Shown: positions 42,713 through 52,728, counted from the stretch's first letter. The stretch is DNA of 64,000 nt from Bacteroidales bacterium UBA6377 (GCA_002438805.1 DJQV01000004.1:12075-76074), one strand, 5' to 3'. Notes: a model not told the origin generated them from the letters alone. Program-made: numbers and translations.

Positions 42713-44302
42713 ATGAAACTCAGATATTTATTCACTGCGATCCTCTCTTCCGCGCTTCTTTTCGCCGGATGTGAGAAGGAAAAGCCTGTGGGGCCTCTTG
42801 ACAACATAAGCCTCTCTCAGACTTATGTCTCAATCCCTGAAGCAGGCGGCACCGTGACCGTCACCCTCAATGCAAGCGAGGACTGGGCTTTTGTCCTGAC
42901 CGAGAAGAACAAGAAAGGTGAGGATGTAGCTACGATTCCTGATTGGCTTACCGTCACCCCGACTTCCGGTTCAGACGGAGAGACTACTGTTTCTTTCTCT
43001 GCTGACGCTGTGACTGGCGGCCACGAGGTTGCCCTCAAGATCACTGCCGGCTCCAATACCCAGCAGCTAATCGTCCGTCAGGGCGAGATCGCTGCGGTGT
43101 CAGCCACCGTTGCTGAAGCTCTTGCCGGCACTGATGGCAAGACTTATAAGCTTAAAGGTACTGTGACGGATATTTACAATACCGACTATGGCAACTACTA
43201 TCTTGTTGACGATACCGGAAAGATTACGATCTACGGTACTCTTGATGCTAAAGGCAACCAGAAGAATTTCTCCAGCCTCAAAATCGAGAATGGAGATGTG
43301 ATCGAGGTTTCCGGTCCGAGGAAGACATACAATGGAACTATTGAACTTGAGAATGTAACCGTTCTCAGCATTACCAAGTCCCTCATCAAATTCATTACCC
43401 CGGCTCTTGAAGAGCCTGTAGCCAAGACCGGTGCGACTATCGAAGTCAAGGTGGCCCATAAGGGCGAGGGCGGTGCGCGCGTATCCATCCCTGAGGCTGA
43501 CGCTGCATGGATTTCTTACGTGTCTGCCGAGTTCAGCGAGGGTATTCCTTCCAAGATTGTCCCTAATCCTGCCGACACCACCACCTTCAAGTTCGACATC
43601 CGCGCCAATGAGGCCGGCAAGCGTTCTTCTGATGTGTCATTTACCTCTGGTACCACTACCATAAAGTACACTGTAGAGCAGGACGGCGCTATCATCGATG
43701 CCGATGCCGCCACTATCAATGCGGCTCCGGACGGCACCACCCAGTACCGTCTCACCGGATACATCAGCAAGATGGCAAATACTACCTATGGTAATTACAA
43801 CATCGCTGATGCGACCGGTTCTGTCTATGTCTACGGAACTCTCAACGAGAAGGGTGAGTCCAAGAAATTCGAGGCTATGGGCATCTCCGAGGGTGACATC
43901 ATCACCGTGGTAGGCCCTAAGTCTTCTTACAATGGCAGCCCTCAGCTCAAGAACGTGAGCGTGGAGTCATTCAAGAAGGTGACCGAGGCTACCGTCAGCG
44001 AGTTCCTCGCAGCCGCTGTCAAGAGCGATGTCTACTATCGCCTGAGCGGTACTGTAAGCGGCCTTAAGGACGGCGATAAATATGGCAACTTCGACTTGAC
44101 CGATGCCAAGGGTGACAAGGTCTATGTCTATGGCCTTCTCGCTGGCTGGGGCGGCCCTAAGAAGGAGTTCCAGAAACTCGGCATCAAGAACGGCGACACC
44201 GTTACCATTGTCGGCGTTCGCGCCGCATACACCAATAAGGACGGAGTGACTACCGATCAGGTAGGCAGCGCCTTCCTCGTATCCCATACGGCAGCGAAAT
44301 AA
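42713..44302 (+). CDS. surface lipoprotein with BACON-like domains and three OB-fold-like modules
   Basis: A 529-residue lipoprotein (lipobox at Cys20, LLFAGC). Two BACON-like beta-sandwich domains are at about 31-124 and 225-323. Three copies of one module of about 90 residues are at 130-222, 330-422 and 424-525; each runs through a strand like YRLTGYIS, then TYGNYNIAD, then VYVYG, and EGDIITVVGP. This matches the OB-fold-like YhcR/DUF5689 type, found with secreted nucleases in Bacteroidetes. It lacks any catalytic motif and probably binds a polymer. It follows the Oar-like receptor by 17 bases and has its own terminator. A carbohydrate ligand is the alternative. Confidence 0.72.
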   Translation: MKLRYLFTAILSSALLFAGCEKEKPVGPLDNISLSQTYVSIPEAGGTVTVTLNASEDWAFVLTEKNKKGEDVATIPDWLTVTPTSGSDGETTVSFSADAVTGGHEVALKITAGSNTQQLIVRQGEIAAVSATVAEALAGTDGKTYKLKGTVTDIYNTDYGNYYLVDDTGKITIYGTLDAKGNQKNFSSLKIENGDVIEVSGPRKTYNGTIELENVTVLSITKSLIKFITPALEEPVAKTGATIEVKVAHKGEGGARVSIPEADAAWISYVSAEFSEGIPSKIVPNPADTTTFKFDIRANEAGKRSSDVSFTSGTTTIKYTVEQDGAIIDADAATINAAPDGTTQYRLTGYISKMANTTYGNYNIADATGSVYVYGTLNEKGESKKFEAMGISEGDIITVVGPKSSYNGSPQLKNVSVESFKKVTEATVSEFLAAAVKSDVYYRLSGTVSGLKDGDKYGNFDLTDAKGDKVYVYGLLAGWGGPKKEFQKLGIKNGDTVTIVGVRAAYTNKDGVTTDQVGSAFLVSHTAAK

Positions 44303-44325
44303 TTCCTGACGCATCATAATCCTTT

Positions 44326-44357
44326 AAGACCGGCCCTGCAAAGGCCGGTCTTTTTTT
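44326..44357 (+). terminator. terminator of the Oar-lipoprotein unit
   Basis: AAGACCGGCC (44326-44335) pairs with GGCCGGTCTT (44343-44352), loop CTGCAAA, then a T-run to 44357. A perfect 10-base stem. Confidence 0.9.
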
Positions 44358-44403
44358 ACAGGGCATATCCTCGAAAAAGTCCCGATTTATCCCCTTTAAA
44401 TTC

Positions 44404-44449
44404 GGAATTATTCTCAAAAAACCGCTTCAAATTCCGGAATAATTCTCAA
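44404..44449 (+). repeat. paired direct repeats upstream of the second DUF4143 ATPase
   Basis: GGAATTATTCTCAA (44404-44417) and GGAATAATTCTCAA (44436-44449) are near-identical, 32 bases apart start to start (about three helical turns), and lie before a TATATTTG box. They are likely binding sites of a regulator acting on the ATPase gene. Confidence 0.5.
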
Positions 44450-44476
44450 TAGTATGGCTAATATGCTGATTTTATG

Positions 44477-44484
44477 TATATTTG
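44477..44484 (+). promoter_or_regulatory. -7 box of the second DUF4143 ATPase
   Basis: TATATTTG matches TAnnTTTG; 20 bases before the ATG. The -33 position has a poor match. Confidence 0.45.
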
Positions 44485-44504
44485 CAAAAATAGTATAAAA
44501 CGTA

Positions 44505-45881
44505 ATGTTATACAGAAAATACGCGTCACGTCTGGAGGGATTTCTCCGCAATGAGCCGAACAAGATTCTCTTGGTCAATGGGGCCAGACAGATCGGCAAG
44601 TCTTATCTGATAAGGTATGTCGGGAGCAGCCTCTTCAAGAATTTCATCGAGATCAACCTGAAGGCTGACAAGGAAGGAGAAGGGATTTTTGCATCAGTCC
44701 GGAGCAAGGAAGATTTTTATCTCCAGTTGGGAGCCATTGCCGGAGATAAACTTGGTGGTCGTGACGATACTCTCGTTTTTCTTGACGAGATCCAGAGTTA
44801 CCCGCATCTTATGACCATGCTGAAGTTTCTCAATGAGGATGGTCGTTTCAGGTATATTGCCAGCGGTTCTGAATTGGGGGTTGCTTTGGCTCAAACTCCA
44901 TCTGTGCCGATAGGCAGCATCGCCATGGAACAGATGTATCCACTTGATTTTGAGGAGTTCCTTCTGGCGATGGGCTGCGGTCAGGAAACGATAGACGGGG
45001 TACGTGATTATTTCTCGGCCGGGAAGTCGCTAAACGATTCCATGCATAATTATATGCTCGGGCAGTTCAGAATCTACCTTCTTGTCGGTGGAATGCCGGA
45101 TGCTGTGAACAAGTTCATAGAAACCCGGAATATGGCTCAAGTGCGTCGGATTCAGAATGACATCCATACTTTGTACGGTATTGACGCTTCCCAGTATGAC
45201 ACTGAAAAAAAACTGGTGATCAGGAAGGTCTACGACATGATTCCGTCAAACATGGAGAACAAGAAAAAGAGAATAGTTGTCAAGAATATAGAGAAGACTG
45301 CCGGGCACAGGCGATTCAGCGATTATGCCGATGAGTTTGAATATCTTGTCAACTCCGGGGTTGCGCTTTCTGTGCAGGCGGTAAGCAATCCGAATTTTCC
45401 TCTGATTGAATCCGGAACCAAAAATCTCATCAAACTTTACCTGAGTGATGTAGGGATTCTTTCCGGTCTTCTGTATGGCCTGAATATCAATGCGATACTT
45501 GGAGACGAGCGCAGTGTCAATCTTGGCTCTGTCTATGAGTCTGTAGTGGCACAGGAACTCCATGCACATGGCTTTTCTCTGTATTATTATGACAATAAAC
45601 AACGTGGAGAGGTGGATTTCCTGGTCGATGACTATGATGCCCTTTCGGTACTTCCGGTTGAAGTGAAATCCGGGAAGGACTATAAAGTGCACAGTGCCCT
45701 TGATTCGTTCGTCTCAATTCCTGACTATCATGTCAAGAGGGCTGTCGTCTTGAGCAATGAACAAAGTGTTCATGAGAAAAACGGAATAACCTATCTTCCT
45801 ATCTATTATGTGATGTTTCTCAAAGAGGATAATGCCCCGGAAGGCAGCCTTGTCATTCCGGAACTGACGCTGCCGCAATGA
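44505..45881 (+). CDS. AAA ATPase with DUF4143 domain (second of three)
   Basis: A 458-residue ATPase. Walker A GARQIGKS at 26-33, Walker B LVFLDEIQS with LDEIQ at 93-97, and at the C-terminus GEVDFLVDD then PVEVKSGKDYK, a restriction-nuclease-like D/ExK motif, here complete. Function unknown. Lower G+C than the neighbours, own promoter, terminator upstream, and paired direct repeats in front. It sits between two sister lipoprotein genes, which suggests it inserted into what was a contiguous locus. Confidence 0.8.
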   Translation: MLYRKYASRLEGFLRNEPNKILLVNGARQIGKSYLIRYVGSSLFKNFIEINLKADKEGEGIFASVRSKEDFYLQLGAIAGDKLGGRDDTLVFLDEIQSYPHLMTMLKFLNEDGRFRYIASGSELGVALAQTPSVPIGSIAMEQMYPLDFEEFLLAMGCGQETIDGVRDYFSAGKSLNDSMHNYMLGQFRIYLLVGGMPDAVNKFIETRNMAQVRRIQNDIHTLYGIDASQYDTEKKLVIRKVYDMIPSNMENKKKRIVVKNIEKTAGHRRFSDYADEFEYLVNSGVALSVQAVSNPNFPLIESGTKNLIKLYLSDVGILSGLLYGLNINAILGDERSVNLGSVYESVVAQELHAHGFSLYYYDNKQRGEVDFLVDDYDALSVLPVEVKSGKDYKVHSALDSFVSIPDYHVKRAVVLSNEQSVHEKNGITYLPIYYVMFLKEDNAPEGSLVIPELTLPQ

Positions 45882-45917
45882 TTTCGCTTAAGTGATAAAA
45901 GTAAGACGAAAAAGAGT

Positions 45918-45925
45918 TATCTTCG
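45918..45925 (+). promoter_or_regulatory. possible -7 box of the second OB-fold lipoprotein
   Basis: TATCTTCG is one mismatch from TAnnTTTG (C in place of the third T). No clear -33. The ATG is 38 bases downstream. Confidence 0.25.
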
Positions 45926-45963
45926 CAGACTGGATAGCAAGAGACTGTATTTTTATACAAAAT

Positions 45964-47199
45964 ATGAAGACAAAACATTTTTTTCTGGCCGCGGCGGCAC
46001 TCATTTCCGCGCTGACGGCCTGCCAGAAGAAGACCGAGGATCTCGGTCCTGAAAAAGTAGAAATCAACACTGCGGAAGTTTCCCTCCCGGCTGACGGAGG
46101 CGAGGCGACCGTAAATCTTACAGCGACGGTGGACTGGAAAGCCCAGATTCCTGCCGAAGCTCAGGAATGGCTGGTGGTGACCCCTGAAGAGGGCTCAGCC
46201 TCAGCATCCGCCCAGACCGTGAAGGTCAAGGCTCTCAAGAACGACGGCTACGACCGCAGCGCAGAAGTAGTGTTCGCCGGTGGAAGCCATAAGGCAAGCC
46301 TCAGCCTCAAGCAGACAGGAGCGAAAGGCGCGGAGGACGACGGCAAGATCACCAAGCCCGAGTCTGCCACTAAGGTGACTGTCAAGGAGTTCCTCTCCAA
46401 GGAAGTCAGCTCAAAGGTATGGTATGAGCTTACCGGAAGCATCAGCAGCATAGCCGGCGCCACCTACGGCAACTTCTATCTCAAGGATGAGACCGGAGAA
46501 GTCTACATCTATGGTCTTGTTAAAGAGTGGGCTGACGGCGAGAACGACCAGTCATTCGGATCAATAGGCCTCAAGGAAGGCGACATCGTCACCATCTGGA
46601 CTCTCCGCGGAGAGTATCAGGGTACAGCCCAGGGCGGCGGCTCCTCCACTTCAGGCGGTGCCCCTGCGATTTACAAGTCCCACAAGGCTGGCACAGGTGA
46701 GACCTATCCTGCCGGGACTGTCATACTGTCGTTCCCGGACGAGAACAGCGCGAACAACAAGGTCAACGGCTACGATGATCCGTGGACAGCCAAGATCGGC
46801 ACGGACTCTTTCACTATGACCGGTTTTAATAACTACAATTGGGATGGTTGGACATACATTCGTTGCGGACGCAAGAAAGCGGCGTCTGTGGCTTCCATCG
46901 CTGGTACGACCCCGATTGCAGCAAAAGTAGCCAAGGTTCTGATGCGTCTGGACAAGGTGACTGCCGCTGATGTCAACTCCATCAAGTTGGCTGTCTATTC
47001 TGACAAGGATTTCGCAAAGGAGGTCTGCACTCTTGACCCGGATGGCGCTATCGCCCAGGGTGAGATGAGTTTCACCATCCCTGCCGCCTCTCAGGCTGCC
47101 GGCCTTTACTACAAGCTCACCTTCGACTGCAAAATGAGCAGCGAGGGCAAGAACGGTTTTATCCAGATTTCAAAAGTAATCTATGTGGCCGCTGAATAA
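45964..47199 (+). CDS. surface lipoprotein with BACON-like and one OB-fold-like module
   Basis: A 411-residue lipoprotein (Cys20 in ALTAC). A BACON-like domain at about 29-118 is followed by one OB-fold-like module at 137-245 with the same strand order as the protein at 42713-44302 (WYELTGSIS, TYGNFYLKD, VYIYG, EGDIVTIWTLRG) and a C-terminal beta-sandwich (about 250-411, FDCKMSS...ISKVIYV). I chose the ATG at 45964, since the signal peptide starts there; a longer frame from 45892 has no support. It overlaps the nuclease gene by 17 bases, so both are co-expressed. Confidence 0.72.
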   Translation: MKTKHFFLAAAALISALTACQKKTEDLGPEKVEINTAEVSLPADGGEATVNLTATVDWKAQIPAEAQEWLVVTPEEGSASASAQTVKVKALKNDGYDRSAEVVFAGGSHKASLSLKQTGAKGAEDDGKITKPESATKVTVKEFLSKEVSSKVWYELTGSISSIAGATYGNFYLKDETGEVYIYGLVKEWADGENDQSFGSIGLKEGDIVTIWTLRGEYQGTAQGGGSSTSGGAPAIYKSHKAGTGETYPAGTVILSFPDENSANNKVNGYDDPWTAKIGTDSFTMTGFNNYNWDGWTYIRCGRKKAASVASIAGTTPIAAKVAKVLMRLDKVTAADVNSIKLAVYSDKDFAKEVCTLDPDGAIAQGEMSFTIPAASQAAGLYYKLTFDCKMSSEGKNGFIQISKVIYVAAE

Positions 47200-48295
47200 G
47201 ACCGCGACAGTAATATTGCTTCTTCTCTCTCTCGTCTCCTGCAGCAAGCCGGAGACGGAGGGAGAAGTCGCTTTTTCTGTGCCGCGCACCGCTCTCGGGG
47301 CGGATGCCGGCTCCCAGTTCATCAAGGTGACATCTTACACCTCATGGACCATCTCCCTTTCCGAGGCGTGGGCTTCCGTCAGCCAGGCGGAGGGCAGCGG
47401 TTCCGTCTCCGGGATTGAACTCTCATGGGAGGCTAACACGGGGAACGAGCGCAACTGCACCGTTACTCTCAGCAGCGCCGGCAAGAAGTTCAACGTCACC
47501 CTGACCCAGGAGCGCAATTCGACAGTTCTCGTACCGGATACTCCGGCCGCCTGGCTCGAACTTCCGGCAACTACGGACAAGGACCTCTATTACTTCACCC
47601 ACGACATGAGCCTCGGCGGCAGGAAGGTGCGCAACTACTCCTTCTATCTCGACCCTCAGGCGAAACTCTCCAAGTGGGTGGCGTACCCGCTCAACAGTGC
47701 CCTCAAGGGATCCGGCTCCCGCACCAATGAGTGGGGACTTGACCCTAAGGTGCCGCAGGCCTATCAACCGGTGCTTTACAGCGGCTTCGGCGGTGGCTAC
47801 CAGAGGGGACATCAGCTCCCGTCAGCCGACCGTCTGACCAAGGGAATCAACGAGACCACCTTCTATTTCACCAACATGACCCCACAGCGCGGTGAGCTCA
47901 ATGAGAACGCCTGGGCCACCCTCGAAGGGATGGTCCGCGACTGGAGCTTCAAGACCGACACCCTTTATGTGGTGACAGGGGCCGACTGGCGCGGCACCAC
48001 GGAATACGCCCGTGACAATGTCGGCGCACAGATTCCTGTCCCGGTCGGATACTACAAGGCCCTGCTGGCCTATAAGGCTTCCGGTTTCGGCGAAGCCGGG
48101 AAGTATCTCGGGATCGCGTTTTGGTTTGACCACAAGGGCTATGACAACAGCACAGCCGCCATCATGGGCCAGTCCATGACCATCGACGCCCTTGAGGAGA
48201 AACTCGACATCGATTTCTTCGTCAACCTGCCTGCCATCGCCGGCAAGGACCAGGCTGACAAGGTCGAGGCGGTAGTGGACAAATGGTGGAAATAA
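47183..48295 (+). CDS. DNA/RNA non-specific endonuclease lipoprotein with BACON-like domain
   Basis: A 370-residue lipoprotein (Cys20 in LVSC). A BACON-like domain (about 28-110) comes before a NUC1-type betabetaalpha-metal nuclease domain (130-360). The catalytic core reads YQRGHQLPSADR, with H210 in the place of the DRGH His (Q replaces D), then TNMTPQRGELNENAWATLEG with the metal-binding Asn at N240. It is predicted to be anchored outside the inner membrane, degrading extracellular DNA or RNA. The Asp-to-Gln change is also found in active relatives, so loss of activity is not implied. Coupled to the OB-fold lipoprotein upstream. Confidence 0.8.
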   Translation: MWPLNKTATVILLLLSLVSCSKPETEGEVAFSVPRTALGADAGSQFIKVTSYTSWTISLSEAWASVSQAEGSGSVSGIELSWEANTGNERNCTVTLSSAGKKFNVTLTQERNSTVLVPDTPAAWLELPATTDKDLYYFTHDMSLGGRKVRNYSFYLDPQAKLSKWVAYPLNSALKGSGSRTNEWGLDPKVPQAYQPVLYSGFGGGYQRGHQLPSADRLTKGINETTFYFTNMTPQRGELNENAWATLEGMVRDWSFKTDTLYVVTGADWRGTTEYARDNVGAQIPVPVGYYKALLAYKASGFGEAGKYLGIAFWFDHKGYDNSTAAIMGQSMTIDALEEKLDIDFFVNLPAIAGKDQADKVEAVVDKWWK

Positions 48296-48307
48296 ATCAT
48301 AAAGTAT

Positions 48308-50308
48308 ATGAAAAAAATCATTTCAATCGCAGCAATCGCATTGGCAATGACAGCTTGCAGCAGAACAAATCCTTTCCTTACGGAGTGGGACACCCCTTAC
48401 GGCATCCCTCCGTTCGACAAGATCCAGACATCAGACTACATACCGGCCATCAAAGCCGGGATCGAGGAGCAGAACGCGGAGATCGAGGCCATCGTCTCCA
48501 ATCCTGACGCCCCGACATTCGACAACACCATCGCTCCGCTGGAACTCTCCGGCAGCACCCTCAGCCGCGTGCAGGGCGTGCTCTTCAATGTGAGCGAGAC
48601 TGACCGCAGCGACGCTCTCGACGCGGTGCAGGATGAGGCCATACCGATGCTCAGCGAGCACAGCGACAACATCTCGTTCAACAAGGCCCTCTACAACCGT
48701 GTGGCCGCAGTCTACAACGCCGACCAGTCCGCCCTCACCAGAGAGCAGCAGATGGTGCTCAAGAAGCACTACGACAGCTTCGCCCGCGAGGGCATCGGCC
48801 TTCCTGAGGAGCAGCAGGCCAAACTCCGCGAGATCAACTCCCGCATGGCCGAACTCACCCAGAAGATAGGCAACAACATCCTCGCCGAGTCCAACGCCTT
48901 CAGCGAGAAGTTCGGCTTCAGCGTCTCATCCTACCCGGACAAGATGACATCCACCGAAGACCGTGAACTCCGCCGCCAGTACAACGAGGCCTACACCATG
49001 CGCGGCCACAACGGCAACGCCAATGACAACCGCGCCCTCATCCTCGAGCTCCTCGACAAGCGCATCCAGAAGGCGAAGATCCTCGGCTACGACAACCCTG
49101 CCGCCTACATCCTCGCCAACAAGATGGCCCACGATCCCCAGACCGTGGACAATTTCCTCGCCGGCATCATGAAGGCCGCCGTGGCCAAGGCACAGGTCGA
49201 GCTTGCCGATATGCAGGCCGTCATGGACCAGGACATCAAGGACGGCAAACTCCCCGCCGGCTCCAGGATCGAGCCTTGGGACTGGTGGTACTATGCCGAG
49301 AAGGTCCGCAAGGCCAAGTATGACCTCGATGAGGCCCAGACCCGTCCTTACTTCAAGATAGACAATGTGGTGAACGGTGTGTTCATCGCCGCCAAGACCC
49401 TGTACGGCGTCAACATGGAAGTCCTCAAAGACGTGCCGTCATACAACCCGGAGAAAGTCGTCACCTACAAGGTCACGGCCGACGACGGCTCGCTCATCGG
49501 CATCTTCACCACAGACTACTTCCCTCGCGAGAGCAAGAGGGGCGGAGCGTGGATGAACAACATCCGCGAGCAGTACGTGGACGCGGAGGGCAATGATGTG
49601 CGCCCGATCATCGTCAATGTGGGCAACCTCTCCGAGTACCTGAGCATAGACGAGGTGCAGACCGTGTTCCACGAGTTCGGCCACGCCCTGCACGGGCTCC
49701 TGTCAAAGTGCCACTACCGTTCCGTGAGCGGCACCAACGTGACCCGTGACTTCGTGGAGATGTTCTCCCAGTTCAACGAGAACTGGGCATTCCAGCCGGA
49801 ACTCCTTGCACAGTACGCCAAGAACGACAAGGGAGAGGTGATTCCTGCCGCGCTGGTCGAGAAGATCAACAACGCCCTCAAGTTCAACCAGGGCTTCATG
49901 ACCACCGAGCTCTGCGCCGCCTCCATCCTCGACATGAAGTGGCACGAGCTCAGCAGTGTGGAGGGTGTCGATATTGACAGTTTCGAAAAGAAAGCATGCG
50001 CTCAGATGGGGCTGATCCCGGAGATCGCACCGCGCTACCGCAGCACCTATTTCAACCATATTTTCGGCGGCAGCGGCTACAATGCCGGTTACTACGGTTA
50101 CCTTTGGGCCGAGGTTCTCGACAAGGACGCTTTCAGCATCTTCGAGGCTTCGCCGAAGGGAGTATGGGATCTGGAGCTTGCCAAGAAGTTCAAGGAGACC
50201 TTCCTCGAGAAGGGTGGCTCCGAGGAACCTATGGTGCTCTTCAAGTCCTTTGCCGGACGTGAGCCGGACTCTGCGGCCATGCTGCGCGGAAGAGGTTTGA
50301 TCGACTAA
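48308..50308 (+). CDS. M3-family metallopeptidase lipoprotein (Dcp-like)
   Basis: A 666-residue zinc peptidase. Lipobox at Cys18 (ALAMTAC) so it is a periplasmic or surface enzyme. The HEFGH zinc motif is at 455-459 and the Glu ligand follows in [12 protein letters not shown]. Family: dipeptidyl carboxypeptidase/oligopeptidase, releasing dipeptides from peptide C-termini. It is 12 bases downstream of the nuclease gene and may belong to the same transcript, or simply neighbour it. Confidence 0.92.
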   Translation: MKKIISIAAIALAMTACSRTNPFLTEWDTPYGIPPFDKIQTSDYIPAIKAGIEEQNAEIEAIVSNPDAPTFDNTIAPLELSGSTLSRVQGVLFNVSETDRSDALDAVQDEAIPMLSEHSDNISFNKALYNRVAAVYNADQSALTREQQMVLKKHYDSFAREGIGLPEEQQAKLREINSRMAELTQKIGNNILAESNAFSEKFGFSVSSYPDKMTSTEDRELRRQYNEAYTMRGHNGNANDNRALILELLDKRIQKAKILGYDNPAAYILANKMAHDPQTVDNFLAGIMKAAVAKAQVELADMQAVMDQDIKDGKLPAGSRIEPWDWWYYAEKVRKAKYDLDEAQTRPYFKIDNVVNGVFIAAKTLYGVNMEVLKDVPSYNPEKVVTYKVTADDGSLIGIFTTDYFPRESKRGGAWMNNIREQYVDAEGNDVRPIIVNVGNLSEYLSIDEVQTVFHEFGHALHGLLSKCHYRSVSGTNVTRDFVEMFSQFNENWAFQPELLAQYAKNDKGEVIPAALVEKINNALKFNQGFMTTELCAASILDMKWHELSSVEGVDIDSFEKKACAQMGLIPEIAPRYRSTYFNHIFGGSGYNAGYYGYLWAEVLDKDAFSIFEASPKGVWDLELAKKFKETFLEKGGSEEPMVLFKSFAGREPDSAAMLRGRGLID

Positions 50309-50319
50309 TTAAGACATTT

Positions 50320-51843
50320 ATGGACAACAAGAAAGTACTTCTGATGATACTTGACGGCTGGGGAGAAGGCCGCCATGATCATTCCAATGCAATATATACC
50401 CAGGGAGCTCCATACATTGACAGGCTTCGCGCGAGGTATCCGTTCTCCCACCTCCAGGCCTGCGGAGAGTATGTCGGCCTGCCGGCAGGGCAGATGGGCA
50501 ACTCCGAAGTGGGGCACACCAACCTTGGAGCCGGACGTGTGGTGTATCAGGATCTGGTCAAGATCAACATCGCCTGCCGTGAGCACAAGCTCCTTGACAA
50601 CAAGGAGATCCGTGCAGCGTACGACTATGTCAAGAAGAGCGGGAAGAAGCTCCATTTCTTCGGGCTCTGCTCCCACGGTGGTGTGCACTCCTCACTTGAC
50701 CATCTCTATGAGTTCCTCTCTGTAGCAAAGCAGGAAGGGCTTGAGGATGTGTATGTGCACTGCTTCATGGACGGGCGTGACACCGACCCGCACAGCGGTT
50801 TGGGCTTCGTCAGGGAACTTGAGGAGAAGATGGCTCAGAGCACCGGCAAGGTGGCCACTGTCTGCGGTCGTTTCTACGCGATGGACCGTGACAAACGCTG
50901 GGCCCGCATCAAGGAGGCCTATGATATGCTCGTGGAGGGCAAGGGAGCCGAGTTCACCTCCGCCACTGCTGCCATCCAGGCTTCGTACGATGCGGATGTC
51001 ACCGATGAGTTCATCAAGCCTGTCGTGATCACGAAGGACGGAGCGCCTCTCGCCAAGGTCGAGGAGGGCGATGCTGTGATATTCTACAATTTCCGCAACG
51101 ACCGCGCCCGTGAGCTCACCGCAGTGCTTACCCAGACCGACATGCCGGAGGAGGGGATGCACACGATTCCTCTCTACTACTGCTGTCTTACCCCTTACGA
51201 TGCTTCATTCAAGGGACTGCATATCCTCTTCGACAAGGAGGATGTCAAGGATACCCTCGGTGAGGTCGTCTCCAAGGCCGGCAAGCGCCAACTGCGAATC
51301 GCGGAGACGGAGAAATACGCCCATGTGACCTTCTTCTTCAACGGCGGGCGCGAGGAGCCGTTCCCGGGAGAGGACCGCATCCTGGTCAACTCTCCTAAAG
51401 TGGCGACCTACGATCTCCAGCCGGAGATGAGTGCAGTTGAGGTGACCGACAAGCTCTGCGCCGCCATACGCAGCGAGAAGGAGGATCTGATCGTGCTCAA
51501 CTTCGCCAACGGCGACATGGTGGGCCATACCGGAGTCTACGATGCCATCTGCAACGCTGTGGGCTGCGTGGACGGCTGCGTGGAGGTGGTGGTGACCTGC
51601 GCCCTAGCGCATGGCTATGCGGTGCTCCTCACCGCTGACCACGGCAACGCCGACCATGCGGTCAACGACGACGGCACCCCTAACACCGCCCACTCCCTCA
51701 ATCCGGTACAGTTCATCGTGATAGGGGCCGGGGACGAGGTGAAGACCGTCAAGGACGGGGCTCTGTGCAACGTAGCTCCGACCATCCTCAAGCTGATGGG
51801 CATACCTCAGCCGGAGGCGATGACGGCGGAACCTCTGATTTAG
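50320..51843 (+). CDS. gpmI: 2,3-bisphosphoglycerate-independent phosphoglycerate mutase
   Basis: A 507-residue di-manganese enzyme interconverting 3- and 2-phosphoglycerate. Metal Asp at position 12 (LDGWGEG), phosphorylated Ser62 in MGNSEVGH, and the C-terminal [11 protein letters not shown] metal site are intact. Standard length. Acts with pgk (20091-21344) in lower glycolysis. Confidence 0.96.
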   Translation: MDNKKVLLMILDGWGEGRHDHSNAIYTQGAPYIDRLRARYPFSHLQACGEYVGLPAGQMGNSEVGHTNLGAGRVVYQDLVKINIACREHKLLDNKEIRAAYDYVKKSGKKLHFFGLCSHGGVHSSLDHLYEFLSVAKQEGLEDVYVHCFMDGRDTDPHSGLGFVRELEEKMAQSTGKVATVCGRFYAMDRDKRWARIKEAYDMLVEGKGAEFTSATAAIQASYDADVTDEFIKPVVITKDGAPLAKVEEGDAVIFYNFRNDRARELTAVLTQTDMPEEGMHTIPLYYCCLTPYDASFKGLHILFDKEDVKDTLGEVVSKAGKRQLRIAETEKYAHVTFFFNGGREEPFPGEDRILVNSPKVATYDLQPEMSAVEVTDKLCAAIRSEKEDLIVLNFANGDMVGHTGVYDAICNAVGCVDGCVEVVVTCALAHGYAVLLTADHGNADHAVNDDGTPNTAHSLNPVQFIVIGAGDEVKTVKDGALCNVAPTILKLMGIPQPEAMTAEPLI

Positions 51844-51847
51844 GACC

Positions 51848-52708
51848 ATGTACAAGTTCAGACCTATACTCAAGACTTTGGTCTGGGGCACCGAGAGCTG
51901 GGTTCTCTCCGGTGTCCCCGGGTCAGAGTCTGTCGTTTCTGAAGGCCCTGAAGAGGGCCGGACGCTCAGCGAAGTCTACGGGCCCGGTTTCCCTCTTCTT
52001 ATAAAGTTCATCGATGCACGCAAGGATCTCAGCATACAGGTTCATCCCGGAGAGGAACTGGCGCAGAAGCGCCATGGATGCCATGGTAAGACGGAGATGT
52101 GGTATGTGATCCGTGCAGACCGCGGGGCCAGGCTTATCAGCGGGTTCAGCAAGGAGATACGTCCGGAAGAGTATGAGGATCTGGTTCGCCGGGACGAGAT
52201 AGTCTCGGTGCTCGCTTCCCACAGTGTGAAGGCGGGAGATGTGTTCTTCCTGCCGGCCGGACGGGTGCATGCGATAGGGGAGGGGTGCTATCTTGCCGAG
52301 GTTCAGCAGTCTTCGGACATCACATACCGTATCTACGACTACGGACGTCCCGGGCTCGACGGCAGGCCGCGCCAGCTGCACACCAGGGAGGCGAAGGATG
52401 CCATCGATTATGGTGTGTATCCAGACTACAGGACGCATTATGAGCCGAAGAAGGACGCCGAAGTGACTCTGGCGGACTGTCCTTATTTCAGGACCTGCCT
52501 GCTGGATCTTGACGCGCCGTTCAGCCGGGGCTTTGATGAGCGCAGCGACTTTGTGGCGCTCGTCTGCATGGAAGGCTCCTGCACTGTCAGGACAGACAAG
52601 GGCTGTGCTGCGCTCAACGCCGGGGAGGCTGTCCTGCTCCTCCAGCCTGACGGAAAGTTTACGGTGGAGCCGCAAGGCGGGGCCAAGCTTCTCTCTGCGG
52701 AGAGATAA
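51848..52708 (+). CDS. mannose-6-phosphate isomerase, class I (ManA-like)
   Basis: A 286-residue cupin-fold zinc isomerase (mannose-6-P to fructose-6-P). The zinc site is seen in IQVHPGEELAQ, KTEMWYVI and GRVHAIGEGC. It is shorter than E. coli ManA (391), like the compact Bacteroidetes and Firmicutes form. The start ATG lies 4 bases after gpmI; its end is 20 bases before rnr. Confidence 0.83.
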   Translation: MYKFRPILKTLVWGTESWVLSGVPGSESVVSEGPEEGRTLSEVYGPGFPLLIKFIDARKDLSIQVHPGEELAQKRHGCHGKTEMWYVIRADRGARLISGFSKEIRPEEYEDLVRRDEIVSVLASHSVKAGDVFFLPAGRVHAIGEGCYLAEVQQSSDITYRIYDYGRPGLDGRPRQLHTREAKDAIDYGVYPDYRTHYEPKKDAEVTLADCPYFRTCLLDLDAPFSRGFDERSDFVALVCMEGSCTVRTDKGCAALNAGEAVLLLQPDGKFTVEPQGGAKLLSAER

Positions 52709-52728
52709 TCAATTCAATCTCAGTCATT

